Source of the DNA: Microcyclospora pomicola
Lineage: Eukaryota > Ascomycota > Dothideomycetes > Capnodiales
Length of the DNA: 64,000 bases
Direction: 5' to 3'
Assembly: GCA_002786065.1 (NCBI GenBank)
Contig: NHNY01000014.1
Coordinates: forward strand, 416,348-480,347
Made by a program: the position numbers and the translations under genes. Position 1 is the first letter of the stretch, and every line of letters begins with the position of its first letter. Below the pieces are notes generated by a model. It saw nothing but the letters and a program-made list of their open reading frames with translations. It made no database searches and was not told the DNA's origin. This document shows, one piece after another, positions 12,498 through 22,982 of the stretch.

Positions 12498-14005
12498 TCA
12501 TCCTTGGAACAGAAGACCGGCAGCGTACTCGACGTTGCCACCGCAAGCGTCTAACGCAGCAATAGCTTGTTGGCGGGTGAAGCCCAAATTCTGTAGCTGC
12601 TCGATAGCCTCGGCGGAATGGCCTGACGATGCAGGCGGAGGAGCTGTACGTGCGGCTGCAGCTGGTGTTGGTGCCATGGGGCCGCTGGGGACAGATTCTT
12701 TCGCTTTGCCACTCCCCAGCGTCTGACCGCTACCTTGGAAATTTGCGCGCCCGGCGGAAGAGGAAGACGAGGCGGTCGCTGCTGCGGATGTGCCTGCGGG
12801 CTTGACTGTACCGGACTGCGCACCGATCTCTGTGCCGTTTGGACCGGCGATAGTGGGCTCTGCTTGCTGTGCCTCTTCGATGCTTTTGGGGATATCTGCT
12901 TCACCCAGGAATTCCACCTCATTCCCGTCGCCGAAGATCAACCGATTCACGCGAAGATCGATGACGGCTTGGAAGCGCTTGAGCATATCCAGTCCGAGCA
13001 GAAGGTCGACGTCTTTCCCTTCCATCACCGTGAAGGAGCAGGACATGGTGGCGCTGCCGATGCGAATGTCGGCGCTGTGCACGCGACCAAGAATGACTGC
13101 CGTACCTACACCTCTCGCCACTCCGGAGTAGCGTTTGTCTATGAGACGCATGATCCCACAGGCTTCGGCGCATGAGGGCGACATGATCGTTGTTTGTGCC
13201 CCGGAATCGACAAAGGCCTTTACTGGGTACTTGTTGACGAGTACAGGGATATAGAGCATGTGAACACGTCCAAAGACTGTGTATGTGGTTAGCAACCATA
13301 CTGAACCTTGCATGTACGTGAACAAATCGACCTACCCTCCGGATTGTGCTCATAAGCAAAGTGCAGATTCTCCTGCACCGAAGACTCTCGTATCATCTCT
13401 TCAATCTTCTTCTGCGCTTCCACGTTGAAAGGGTCATCATTCAGCAATCGCATCTGCTCCATTCTATCCCGCTCTCGCTGCTCGTCTTCCTGTATCATCT
13501 CCATCCATACTTCACGGAAACGGTTGGCGTCGTTGATCGCATCGGCCAGGGCGGGCTTTTGATTCCTGACTTGGCTCATGGCTGTCGGGTTGCCGAGGAT
13601 GCTCAAGCGCGTGGTTTCAATCTCGTTTGGGTCTGTGTGTATGCGTCGACCCTGGCCTTGCTGTTGCTGCTGCTGTTGTCCGCGCTGCTGCTGGGACTGT
13701 CTCGCGGTAGTCGGGCCTCCCATGAGATCTGCTGATGGGCCTGGTTCAGGTTGACGCATGAGCAGAGCGACCATGTCCCCATTCACAATCCCAGCCTCCT
13801 CTAATGTCTTGTGATCGCCTTGTAGGGGATTGTTGTTGAGGAAGAACGTTTGGTCGTCAGTGGAGAGGCCGGTGTCTGCGTGGATGGTAGCTTTGAGGTC
13901 GGCCAGAGTCAAGCTGGAGGGCAGGTCGAGGACGATGATTTCCTGGTCCAAAGCATGATCGGGGGCGATGATGTTGAAAGTTATCTGCCTACGGTCGAGG
14001 TTCAT
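12498..14005 (-). CDS. DDI1: Ddi1 ubiquitin shuttle and aspartic protease
   Basis: Exons 13336-14005 and 12498-13276 (minus strand, intron 13277-13335) give 482 residues with the full UBL-RVP-UBA layout. The ubiquitin-like domain is residues about 7-80 (RQITFNII...VNGDMVALL). A Gln-rich linker and helical region follow. The retroviral-protease-like domain has active-site D247 in [12 protein letters not shown], then [12 protein letters not shown] Ser/Ala-rich linker leads to a C-terminal UBA ([18 protein letters not shown]...LLFQG, about 442-482). Ddi1 carries ubiquitinated clients to the proteasome and can cleave some of them. The intron joins HNPE to [10 protein letters not shown], the conserved entry to the protease domain. 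The start is uncertain: the frame is open upstream with Mets at 14023 and 14182, and I chose 14005 because the UBL begins just after it. Confidence 0.95.
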
Positions 14006-15294
14006 ATGGTCAGCTTCTTGCATCCATTTGCTTTGTTCACTCTCTTGCAAGCCAGGTGTCACACTGCCCTTGGTCGGACAGTGAGACGAGGGGCAAGGTG
14101 AGGAGGGACCAGTACAACGACTCACATGGTTGGTGTTTGAAAGGTGGTTCGGGTTGGGCGATGTGTCGAAGCTGCAGATCACCCAGAGGAGATCGAGTCT
14201 TGGATGGCAAGATGTGAGTGGTATGGTGTAAGAAGAAGGGGAGCGTCACACCGGGGTTTGTGCGATGTATGCAAGGGATTTTGAGGATGAAGTGATGTTG
14301 GTTGGCGAGCAACGCACATGCGGCAACAATCGATGATGCTACACGACCGTGACAGTTGGTATGACTAAGGTGATGGTGAAGGTGATGAACGTCCACAGGT
14401 GATCATTGATACTGCTCGAGAATGAAAGCAGATGGAATTGGACAGACACAGAGGAAGCACAATGTGAAAGAGTCGTGAAGCACAGCGGAGCTGGCGGGAG
14501 AGATGTGTTTGTCACGAGCCCGCCGGCTGCCTGCCTGGACCTCGCCGTCCTGCTCCAGGTTTTCGATATATGCTGGCCGGCGGCGGAGTAGGGGGGGTAC
14601 TGGGGGCGGAGGTGGGGAGGTGGGCGTGGTTGGTAAGATAGTAGACGATGATGATCATGGACCGGGTAGGTGTCGTTGGTGGGGAATGGCGCCATCATCC
14701 CTACTCTACAGTGGCTGTTTGCAGTTCTGGACATCAATATAATGATACATGTCTTACCTATCTTTCTTGGTATGTGTTCTTCGTAACAATGACAAGTGAA
14801 GCATTTCATCGGGAAAACATCCTTTCATACTCCTGATGACCAGATGCAGGTAAGACCAACCTATGCCTTGATACCCATAGCCTCCTGAGCCAAGTTCTCT
14901 GCGCCTTGATAGCCAATATATCTATGCTGCTGCTATTTGATGCTTGAAGCTCTATGGAAGTGCCTCGTACATTCAGAACTGGGACTGCTCATACATACGT
15001 CCTTACTGCCGCCCAATGGACGACACATGATAAGTGAATGCCTAAGGTAGGATCATGTACATGTCGTGCATTGTGGTGATGAAGCTTGAGACGTCACTGA
15101 AGTGACAACACATCTAGCCTCCTCATCATTGATGTTGGCTGAAGAACACCGACAGCTACCTACCATATATCCACGACAACTTCACCATCTGACACGAAGG
15201 TCACCAAAACGATTACCGTCATTGATGCTCTATCAGTCATACTGTTGACGCGCACCTCACCAACACCTGATCACTTTCGCCTGTCACCACAGCC
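14006..15294. other. Divergent intergenic region between DDI1 and the GNAT gene
   Basis: No supported gene. ORFs on the minus strand (14037-14396, 14339-14809) are His/Pro/Ser-rich with no motif and probably lie in the DDI1 leader. The region contains a strong G-run cluster at 14591-14624. It should hold both divergent promoters. Confidence 0.5.
14591..14624 (+). other. Potential G-quadruplex motif
   Basis: Four G runs (7, 5, 4 and 3 G) are separated by loops of 4, 7 and 4 bases, meeting the classical G3+N1-7 pattern. The motif lies about 590 bp upstream of the DDI1 start, with the C-rich strand as the DDI1 coding sense. Whether it folds or is transcribed is unknown. Confidence 0.6.
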
Positions 15295-16657
15295 ATGCCT
15301 CGCGAACTCGCCCCCTTGACCAAGGACGAATCTGCCTCTAACACGCCAGAGCTCACCAAGTCCCCGGAATCTGTCGACGAGCAGATCTCGTTCACTGGCA
15401 CTGGTCAGGAAGAAACCTCACTCGACCCGACGTCACACGAGCAACCATCGGAGCGCGATGTACTCCACCCCTATGTCCAGGTGTTGACCGAGTCGGATGT
15501 GGACTCCTGCACACAACTCGAACAGGAAGCCTTTCCACCTCAGGAACGCTGCACTCGTGAAAAGGTGAGCACCGGCCTTTTCTCGCCCACTTCGTCCTGT
15601 TCCCTCCTGTCAAGACCGCCGTTCCCCTTCGAGTGGCGCAGGCCAGGAGTGTTTCACGTACACAACGCCAGCACGATCACACCGCATCACAGTTTTCGAA
15701 ACGTCCCTCATACCGTGTGCTCTTCTGTCCAGAGCGGGATATAGCATCTGACTGAATTCGAACGGTCACATACGCCACTGCTCCTGCGCAATCTCATTCC
15801 TGCCTTTCGTTTCCCCTGATCTCTTTCACTGTCTCGAATTGTTGCAATACTGCCCGATGGAGGCAAGTTGTTGCCATTGGAGATCCCGGTCTTTGATGTT
15901 GCAATGTTGTCACGTCGTGCTCGGTCTTTCGAGCAACTGAAAGGACAACGACACTCGACGAGCCAAACAATGGTGAAGAAGTACATGGCCGCTGCGATCC
16001 AGAGACAATCAAATCCTTCATGTGCCAATCTGATCGGGTCTATCCTTTCGTCCCAGCATCCCCCCTGCATCCCTTCACGTCCTACCATGCGCATTCCCTC
16101 ACCTCTCTCAACCACTTGCCACATCCACCCGACTCCGACTCCCAGCTAACGACTCCCAGTTCGCCTACCGCCTGCGCGCCTGCGGGCACATCTCCCTCGG
16201 CCTCTTCACCTCGCACAACCCCGCGACCTCGCACCTCGACACGCCCAGCACAGCCTCCACCTCCACGGCCGTGACGTCCGACGCCCCAGCTCGCAAAGCC
16301 GTTCTGCTCGGCCTGATCTGCGCCACGCTCAGCATAAACCCCACCGTGACAGACGCCGACATGTCCCTCCCCACCCCCTCCACCCCGGCCGTCGGCCACG
16401 ATCCCGCCGGCCGCACCATCTGTCTGCATTCCCTCGCCGTCCTGCCCGCGTTCCAGCGCCGCGGGCTCGGCCGCACCCTGATGCAGGCGTACTTGCAGCG
16501 CATGCGTGAGGCCCACGTCGCCGACCGTGTTGCGCTGATCGCGCACGAGGCGCTGATTCCGTATTACGAGGCATTCGGCTTCCGGTCGCTTGGGCCGAGC
16601 AAAGCGCAGTTCGGTGGCGGGGGGTGGTGGGAAATGGTGCTGGATTTTGCGGATTGA
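15295..16657 (+). CDS. GNAT-family N-acetyltransferase (arylalkylamine/polyamine type)
   Basis: Exons 15295-15564 and 16160-16657 give 255 residues. The N-terminal about 60 residues are polar and disordered (ELAPLTKDESAS). The GNAT fold begins at VQVLTESDVDSCTQLEQEAFPPQERCTREK, continues after the intron with FAYRLRACGHISLGLF, and has the acetyl-CoA pyrophosphate loop LHSLAVLPAFQRRGLGRTLM (motif A, R/Q-x-x-G-x-G), then ALIAHEALIPYYEAFGF (motif B). The order resembles yeast Paa1 and arylalkylamine N-acetyltransferases, which acetylate polyamines or aromatic amines. The join K|FAYRL restores the family text exactly. The intron of 595 bp is about ten times longer than most others in the window. 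The substrate is inferred from family only. Confidence 0.85.
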
Positions 16658-16984
16658 TGAAGGGCTTGGAGAGGCGGGGGAATTGATGGGAAGAAGTCGG
16701 GGAGGGCCGAAGCTGGACGTGAAACGAAATGATGGGACGGTCGGCTCATGAATCAAGGGGCGAGTGTCCTGATTTAGAAGGAGTCTCCATTGCAGTATAG
16801 CCCTCAGCTGCTTCATCCTCGCGAGTGGAAGACAGGAGGCATCATTCTCGATTGGTCTTGCTCAGCATAACGCCAGAAACCGGTTGCCCTCGCATGACCC
16901 ATCGCATCAGGCCACTGAGAAATTCATCACATCTACATGACAGGTAATCCAAGGCCCATCCATTACGCCTCCCAATCGTCTAGC
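16658..16984. other. Convergent 3' ends, no gene
   Basis: The segment separates the GNAT gene from the Csm1/Pcs1 gene, which point toward each other. No motif or ORF of note was seen; presumably 3' UTRs. Confidence 0.5.
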
Positions 16985-18384
16985 CTACTCGTCCCCTCCA
17001 TCGTCCTGCTCCTCGCCCTCGCCCTCGACCTCCTCAAACGTAAATTTCTTGGTCGTGGCGTCGAAGATGCGGGTGAAGAACTTGCACGCGTCGTGGCGAT
17101 CGAAGTCGATGTCTGATTCGCGGAGGAAGTCGGGCAGGACGGCCATGAGCTGGCGGTCGCGGTCGGCGTCGAGCAGGGGCTCGTAGATGAAGTGGTAGTC
17201 GTCGTAGTCGTTCTTGCCGCCGGGGGTCTTGACGCTGTCGTGTTGGATGGAGAGGTGGTAGTGTAGCGCTGCGAGAAGGGAAGATGTCAGCTTGTTCGTA
17301 CATATGATTGGAAGTACATGGTGAAGGGACACTTACTGCCGTTGCGACCGGTCTGGATGCAATCGAAGACATCCTCGTCGTCGGTGATCTTCACATTCCG
17401 GATGATCAGGTTGGTGAGATCGGCGTAGAGGTTCTCCTTCATCTTCAGCTCGCGGATGGTATCCGGGGTGTTGGAGGAGATGTGGCGCGACGACAGCGCC
17501 GCTTTCGTCTCGGCAGCGCTGTTAGCGACCTGCTGGCGGGCGGCCGCGAGCTTCGAGTCGAGGATCTTCATTTCTCGTTGCGCGGTTTGCGATTGTTCTT
17601 TCAGGGTGGCGTTCTCCTTGGTGAGCTTTTCGTTCGCACTCAATAGCTTCTCGTTCGTGTTACTCAGGGTGGTGACCTGCTTTTGCAATGCGGCGGCTTC
17701 CCCGTTATCAGTTTTGGCTTTGTGGAGATCCGCGATCTCTTTACGTAGCGATGCGACGAGCTCATTGGAGTCCTTCGCTCGTTGGTCTGCGGCTCGCTTG
17801 AGCTTTTCGAAGTTGGACTCGGCATCATTTTTGGCCAGTTCCTGCAGATTCTGATACTTGAGGTATAGGTCATCGTGCTTCTTGCTCAACTCGTTCAGCT
17901 TCCTCCGCATCTCAGGGTCGCCACCCCTTCTTTCTCTCTCAGTGCCGCTGGCGCTTGTGCTCCGCTCTCTCGCGCTGGGATAAACTTGTGCGGAGACTGA
18001 TCGTGCACTTGCTCTTGGGCCTTGTGGCTGGACTGAGGCTCGAGACGCCGGTTGCGCTGAGGTGGCTCGTGCGCGTGGTACAGCCTTGTGCGTTACTGGT
18101 GGAGTCGGCGCATGTGTGTCGTCCATCTCTTCCATCTCGATCGATACCTCTACGTCTTCAAATTGGTCGGGATCCGGTTGACTCTCGGGAATGACGCGTA
18201 GATTCTGCTTGCTAGTCTTGGGTTTCCTAGACGCTGTCGACTTTGCGCGCTTTGCCTGGGGTTTCTCAAGCTCCATCTCGTCTACGTCTTCTTCCTGCTC
18301 ATTTCGAATGTTCGTGCGATCTTTCAATGCCGGACGGGTCTGCTTGGCCGGCGCCTTGCGCTTTGCGGCCGTCTTCGCAGGCAT
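16985..18384 (-). CDS. Csm1/Pcs1 monopolin-type chromosome segregation protein
   Basis: Exons 17337-18384 and 16985-17268 (intron 17269-17336) give 443 residues. The N-terminus is basic and disordered (MPAKTAAKRKAPAKQ; RSVSAQVYPSARERS), followed by a long coiled coil about residues 190-350 (RKLNELSKKHDDLYLKYQNL, NEKLTKENATLKEQSQ). The C-terminal globular domain starts at IRELKMKENLYADLTNLIIRNV and spans the splice (GRNGTLHYHLSI) to FLRESDIDFDRHDACKFFTRI, the Csm1/Pcs1 C-terminal fold. In yeasts these proteins form V-shaped dimers that clamp kinetochore microtubule-binding sites and act in rDNA silencing. The Met at 18384 was chosen over an upstream in-frame Met because the preceding residues look like leader. 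The end is acidic (EEVEGEGEEQDDGGDE). Confidence 0.88.
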
Positions 18385-18892
18385 GGTCTTAGTCGGTCTG
18401 CGTACATGTAATTCTAGAATCGGCGCATTAGCGTAATCTTCAACACTGCGCCCAAGTATGCTCACCTTGGGCATTTGCGCTTGCCAAATCGTCCTCACTA
18501 TCAGATGCGCCTGCACGAACTGCTGCTGCTTGCGCCTTTGCTCGTGCAGCCATTTGATAGTGTATGCTCCAGTTCTCTTATCTGCAGTTATGCGACACAA
18601 TTATTCTTGCTAGGACCAACGCGCCAACGCAAGATTAGATATGCGAATCGGTAGAATGCAGTGGGAGTGCTAGAAGCATTGCTGTGTTTAGATCGCGTGG
18701 TCCATTGTTTACTTTCCGCGTATCATGCGGATCATCCCGAACTTTAAGTTCACTTTGCCCACATCCCAGCCTACCCCAGCTACCACTGACATCAGCCAGC
18801 ATCACAGGGGTAGACTGTGGCATGGTAGTGCATCGCGATTCTTGTATATTGATGAGTAGGTAGATCCGCAATCTTTTATTCCGCACATTTGC
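18385..18892. other. Divergent promoter between CSM1/PCS1 and the GH2 gene
   Basis: 508 bp separate two divergently transcribed genes, so both promoters must be here. No TATA box or known operator was identified. Confidence 0.5.
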
Positions 18893-20932
18893 ATGTTCAG
18901 TCGCTTCTCGCGTGTGTCTAGCATTTCTTCCAAACTTCCGTCTCTTCCAAAACGCTTGGTGAAAGCTAAGAAGCATCACATCATGGGAGGTGCAGTAAGC
19001 TACCCTCGACCAGACTTCGAACGAAAGGACATCAAATGGGAGAGTCTAAATGGGGAGTGGGATTTTGTGTTTGATGATGCAGACGAAGGATTGTACGCAT
19101 GCTGGCAACACGAAGGTCTTCCCAACTCCAGCCGCACTATACAAGTGCCATTCGTGTACCAATGTCCAGCGTCGGGTATAAACACCAGAGACCCGCACGA
19201 GGTACTCTGGTATGAACGAGAGATCAACGATATCCGCCTTGATGAGCACAAAGGAGATCACCGTCTTCTTGTCAGGTTTGGTGCGGTCGACTATGAAGCA
19301 AAGGTATGGCTGGACGGCGAACCAGTCGGCCAGCATCGTGGTGGCCATGTACCATTCGAGGTCGACCTTACAGACGCAATACGCCGACATCCAGCAAATT
19401 CTGTGACCAAGACACACAGGTTGACAGTGCGAGTCTACGACTCGACATTCGATCGATCACAGCCCCGTGGAAAGCAAACTCCAGGCCGGGATTCGCACAG
19501 TATCTTCTATACTCCCTCGAGCGGGATCTGGCAGAATGTATGGCTAGAAAGCGCGCCAACCGCTAGGATTGTGGATGGCAGTGGGGGAACGATCATCAGA
19601 TCCGATGAGATTGAACGGGGAATTCTCGACAACAGAATCGCCGTGACAGGAAGACGAGCTCGACAAAAGCTGAGTGTCGAGCTTGAGGTCAAACTGCATG
19701 GTAATCGTGTAGATATATGCAGGCGAGAGCTACCTGTTGACGAGGACTTTGTCAGATTTGACACCAAAGTCCGTCTCAAGCCGGAGAATATCAAAAAGTT
19801 GCCAAAGGAGCTCTTAACATCATGTCCTCTGAACAATCGTGGTTGCTGGCGTGATGGGGTTCTGCTGTGGTCCCCTGAGCATCCGAACCTTTACGAGCTG
19901 ACACTCCGCCTGTTCAACGAGAAGGGCAAAGTGATTGACGAAGTCTACACAACAACTGGGATGCGCTCTCTCGACTGGACTAAGGGTGATGGAACATTCC
20001 GTCTAAATGGTCTCCCATACTTTCAATCCTTGTTTCTGGACCAAGGCTACTGGCCAGATACTCTGACCACGCCCCCAAACGCTGAAGCCTTGAAGACTGA
20101 TATCGAGCTTATGAAGAAAATGGGATTCAATGGCTGTCGTAAGCATCAAAAGGTCGAAGATCCGATTTTTATGTACTACGCCAACCGCCTCGGATTCCTT
20201 GTCTGGGGCGAAATGGCCAGTTGCTTCAAATTCACGATGAGTGCGATCTCGCGGTTCGAGACGGAATGGCTCGAGATGGTTCGTCGCGACATCAATCATC
20301 CGTGCATCGTTACCTGGGTGCCTTTCAACGAGAGCTGGGGCTACGACAACCTCCGCGGCCAAGCGAAGCAGCGTGACCATATCCGATCTGTCTACTATCA
20401 AACCAAGAATCTGGACCGAACTCGTCCTATCAACGACAATTGTGGCTGGGAACATGTCATCACGGATCTGACAACGTATCACGAGTATGGCGACGGAAAC
20501 AGGATGCGAGATCGCAGCAAGGACATGACCTCTCTTCTCACAATGGGACGGCCAATGTTCGTCCCGCCTATCTACGGCGGCTCATCTGGTATCGAGGACG
20601 CAGGCGCAATGCATACTCGCGGCGCACCGATCATGTGTACGGAATTTGGTGGCGTGAATGTTGCGGTCAAACATGGCGGCGGTAGCGGCGATTGGGGCTA
20701 CACCACGGCAAATGATGCGCAAGATCTTCTTCGGAGGTTCGAGGAGCAGCTAATGGCTGTTGTGGACGGAGGTCTGGTGTGTGCTTTTGTGTGGACACAG
20801 TTCACCGATGTGGAGCAGGAGGTGAACGGGTTGTACACTTACGACAGGAAAGAGAAGACGCCGGCAGAGGGAGTGAAACGGGTCATTGCAAGGGCGCGGG
20901 ATACGTATTACAGGAAACTGTCAGAGAGGTAG
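18893..20932 (+). CDS. Glycoside hydrolase family 2 protein
   Basis: Intronless, 679 residues from this Met. The GH2 order is clear: sugar-binding jelly roll (WESLNGEWDFVFDD, VPFVYQ, WYEREI, VDYEAKVWLDGEPVGQHRGGHVPFEVDLT), immunoglobulin-like sandwich (IFYTPSSGIWQNVWLE...WSPEHPNLYELTL), then a TIM barrel with acid/base E480 in FNESWG and probable nucleophile E584 in CTEFGG. Members are beta-galactosidases, glucuronidases or mannosidases; the exact sugar cannot be decided here. There is no secretion signal, so an intracellular enzyme is likely. The first 30 residues are Ser/Lys/Arg-rich and free of acids, and a second Met at 18983 (MGGAVSYPRPDF) lies right before conserved text. It may be the true start, or the extra segment may target mitochondria. 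Confidence 0.93.
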   Translation: MFSRFSRVSSISSKLPSLPKRLVKAKKHHIMGGAVSYPRPDFERKDIKWESLNGEWDFVFDDADEGLYACWQHEGLPNSSRTIQVPFVYQCPASGINTRDPHEVLWYEREINDIRLDEHKGDHRLLVRFGAVDYEAKVWLDGEPVGQHRGGHVPFEVDLTDAIRRHPANSVTKTHRLTVRVYDSTFDRSQPRGKQTPGRDSHSIFYTPSSGIWQNVWLESAPTARIVDGSGGTIIRSDEIERGILDNRIAVTGRRARQKLSVELEVKLHGNRVDICRRELPVDEDFVRFDTKVRLKPENIKKLPKELLTSCPLNNRGCWRDGVLLWSPEHPNLYELTLRLFNEKGKVIDEVYTTTGMRSLDWTKGDGTFRLNGLPYFQSLFLDQGYWPDTLTTPPNAEALKTDIELMKKMGFNGCRKHQKVEDPIFMYYANRLGFLVWGEMASCFKFTMSAISRFETEWLEMVRRDINHPCIVTWVPFNESWGYDNLRGQAKQRDHIRSVYYQTKNLDRTRPINDNCGWEHVITDLTTYHEYGDGNRMRDRSKDMTSLLTMGRPMFVPPIYGGSSGIEDAGAMHTRGAPIMCTEFGGVNVAVKHGGGSGDWGYTTANDAQDLLRRFEEQLMAVVDGGLVCAFVWTQFTDVEQEVNGLYTYDRKEKTPAEGVKRVIARARDTYYRKLSER

Positions 20933-22913
20933 CATATGGGGCCAAATATCGAAACGATGACACAGATCACTGTGAGCCGTCGATTGCTGCGCACAGAATA
21001 GCGAGGAATAGTACCTGGGGTGCAACAGTGATTTGGAAGGTCCCACCTACACACCGCGTGATCGTTTAGCTTCTCATCGGGGCTGGTTCATATCGCTGAT
21101 CGATCGGTCATCGGTCTCGTTGGCTTTCAGATGGTTGTCATCCACACTTGTCATTGCTGCGTTCAGCATGGGTGGCCTGACTGAGACCAACGAGATAACT
21201 TCGCTCACCGGAAGGTAGCATATCCCTGCAAATGCAAGAGATAGGGACTTCGGTGCCGAGGGCGTGCATCTCGGCAAGTCTGTGATGATGACTTCTTACG
21301 TTACGTTACGTCTCAGGGCAGTGTCCTTGCGGTGGTATTATTCTGATGTCCCGCGATATGTACACCTAGCACCGGACGACTTGTTCGCAGGTACTGTAAG
21401 CAGGATTGACGGCGTGATGAAAGAACGAGTTACACAATCCCAGCAACGACATCAGGTGGATATCATGGTAACAGATGTCGATCGTATACAGACCCGGCCT
21501 GTATATCGTAACGTACGATCCTCACTGTCGTCATGCTTGAGTCTTGACCCATACAAAATAGTGACCGCGGTACATAGATACTCATGACCATATTCTCGTC
21601 AATGGGACGTCGCATCGTCGATGTAGCATCAAGTTTCTCAGCGAGTGCTTCAACTAGCCTCAAGGAAAGGTCCAGCGACGGTATACGGCCGGCACATATG
21701 ACAGTTTGAGGTCTGCGCCGCCCAATATTCACATCTCCACAGCCATAGGTTGACAGCATCGAGCATCGTCGTGTAGCTACTCTTCTTGATATTCAGCCGT
21801 GTTATTGCGATGCTGAGTAGGTAGTGATGGTATCGCGGCATGAGATGAGCAAGCACGGTAATTGCAAGAGTTCGAGAGGGCTAGTGCATTCAACCTGCTT
21901 TCAATACAAGATCATGCGAAAAGGAGACACACCGATACCAGCTGTCCGCGACCAGATTGCTTGACATACGATGTATAGTAATAGCAAGGTACCGATAACC
22001 TTGGGATCAAAGATGATCCTACCTGGACATGATCCACTGCTCGACCGTCATCACCAGTGTTACAGTGTTGCCCACCCGGGATTGCAGGGATCTTTGTATC
22101 AACATCAATCCGTCATAAAATCTACTGTGCAACGACGAAGATTGAGTTGGTTATTGGAACCTGCCCCTGCTTGAGGAATCGTGGCGAAAAGGCGTGTCAC
22201 GACATCAGACCTGCCTCTAAGCCTTACGATTGAAGGACTCGATGGGTTTCTACGATCGACAATGTGCAACACTTGGTGTGGGTAGCATTGCAGATTGCAA
22301 AATGCTGACCGGTCAACATGTTTGCGATCATGTCGTCCGAGCTGCAGACTGCAGTGTTTGAGTGGTCAATGCGTCATGTTCGCTTTTCGATCATCTCGGA
22401 CGTGTAAACACAGTGATGCGGTGGCATACGGATGCATACCAAATCGCAGCATCGAGTGGGGCGAAAGCTGATTTCCAAGACCAGAGGTGAGAAGGCTCAC
22501 TGTTTGATGCCACATGCGAAGTTTGCAGGATCCGGGATTGATCGAAGACCAACCATATGCTGCACGACTCTTTTAGACAACAGTGGCCAAGGCGACTAAT
22601 TCAGAGGCCGGTTGCACTCTCGATGCGAACGAACCCCTTGGCTTCGCGTTGCTAGATCTTCTGGATGGCGTTTCGTGCATCTTGGATGTCCGGCTGCAGT
22701 AAGAACAAGCACCAACGACCGTTACATAGCGCAACCGAGTCTCCTCAAACCTTAAAACTCGCCATCATGTGATCTACATGTAATCACACACGCGCCCGCC
22801 GAGCCGCCTTCTCAGTCTCACGTCCACGTTCCATGAGACTGAGGATGCGTTGGCGGCGCTCAGAAATATGATGTACACCTGAGCCGACAAAGGACTGTGC
22901 TGCTCTTCTTGGC
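20933..22913. other. 2-kb intergenic stretch without a supported gene
   Basis: Only short frames without motifs. A palindrome (TGTGAT-N9-ATCACA around TACATGTA) lies at 22769-22789, and a tiny spliced frame is possible on the minus strand below 22769, too short to call. The rest probably holds the GH2 3' UTR and the promoter of the next gene. Confidence 0.45.
22769..22789. promoter_or_regulatory. Near-perfect inverted repeat, possible regulator site
   Basis: TGTGAT and ATCACA flank an inner TACATGTA palindrome. It lies about 145 bp before the longest possible start of the beta-barrel gene. No known binding protein is assigned. Confidence 0.3.
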
Positions 22914-22982
22914 TTGAACCCGTTCCTTCATTCCGCGTTCAGGAGTCCGCCGCGTTGCGCATCTGCGCGCAACATTGGCCCC

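Noticed and set aside
16082-16816. 244-codon minus-strand frame across the GNAT gene
   Set aside because: Gly/Arg-rich shadow; the plus strand carries the acetyl-CoA motif.
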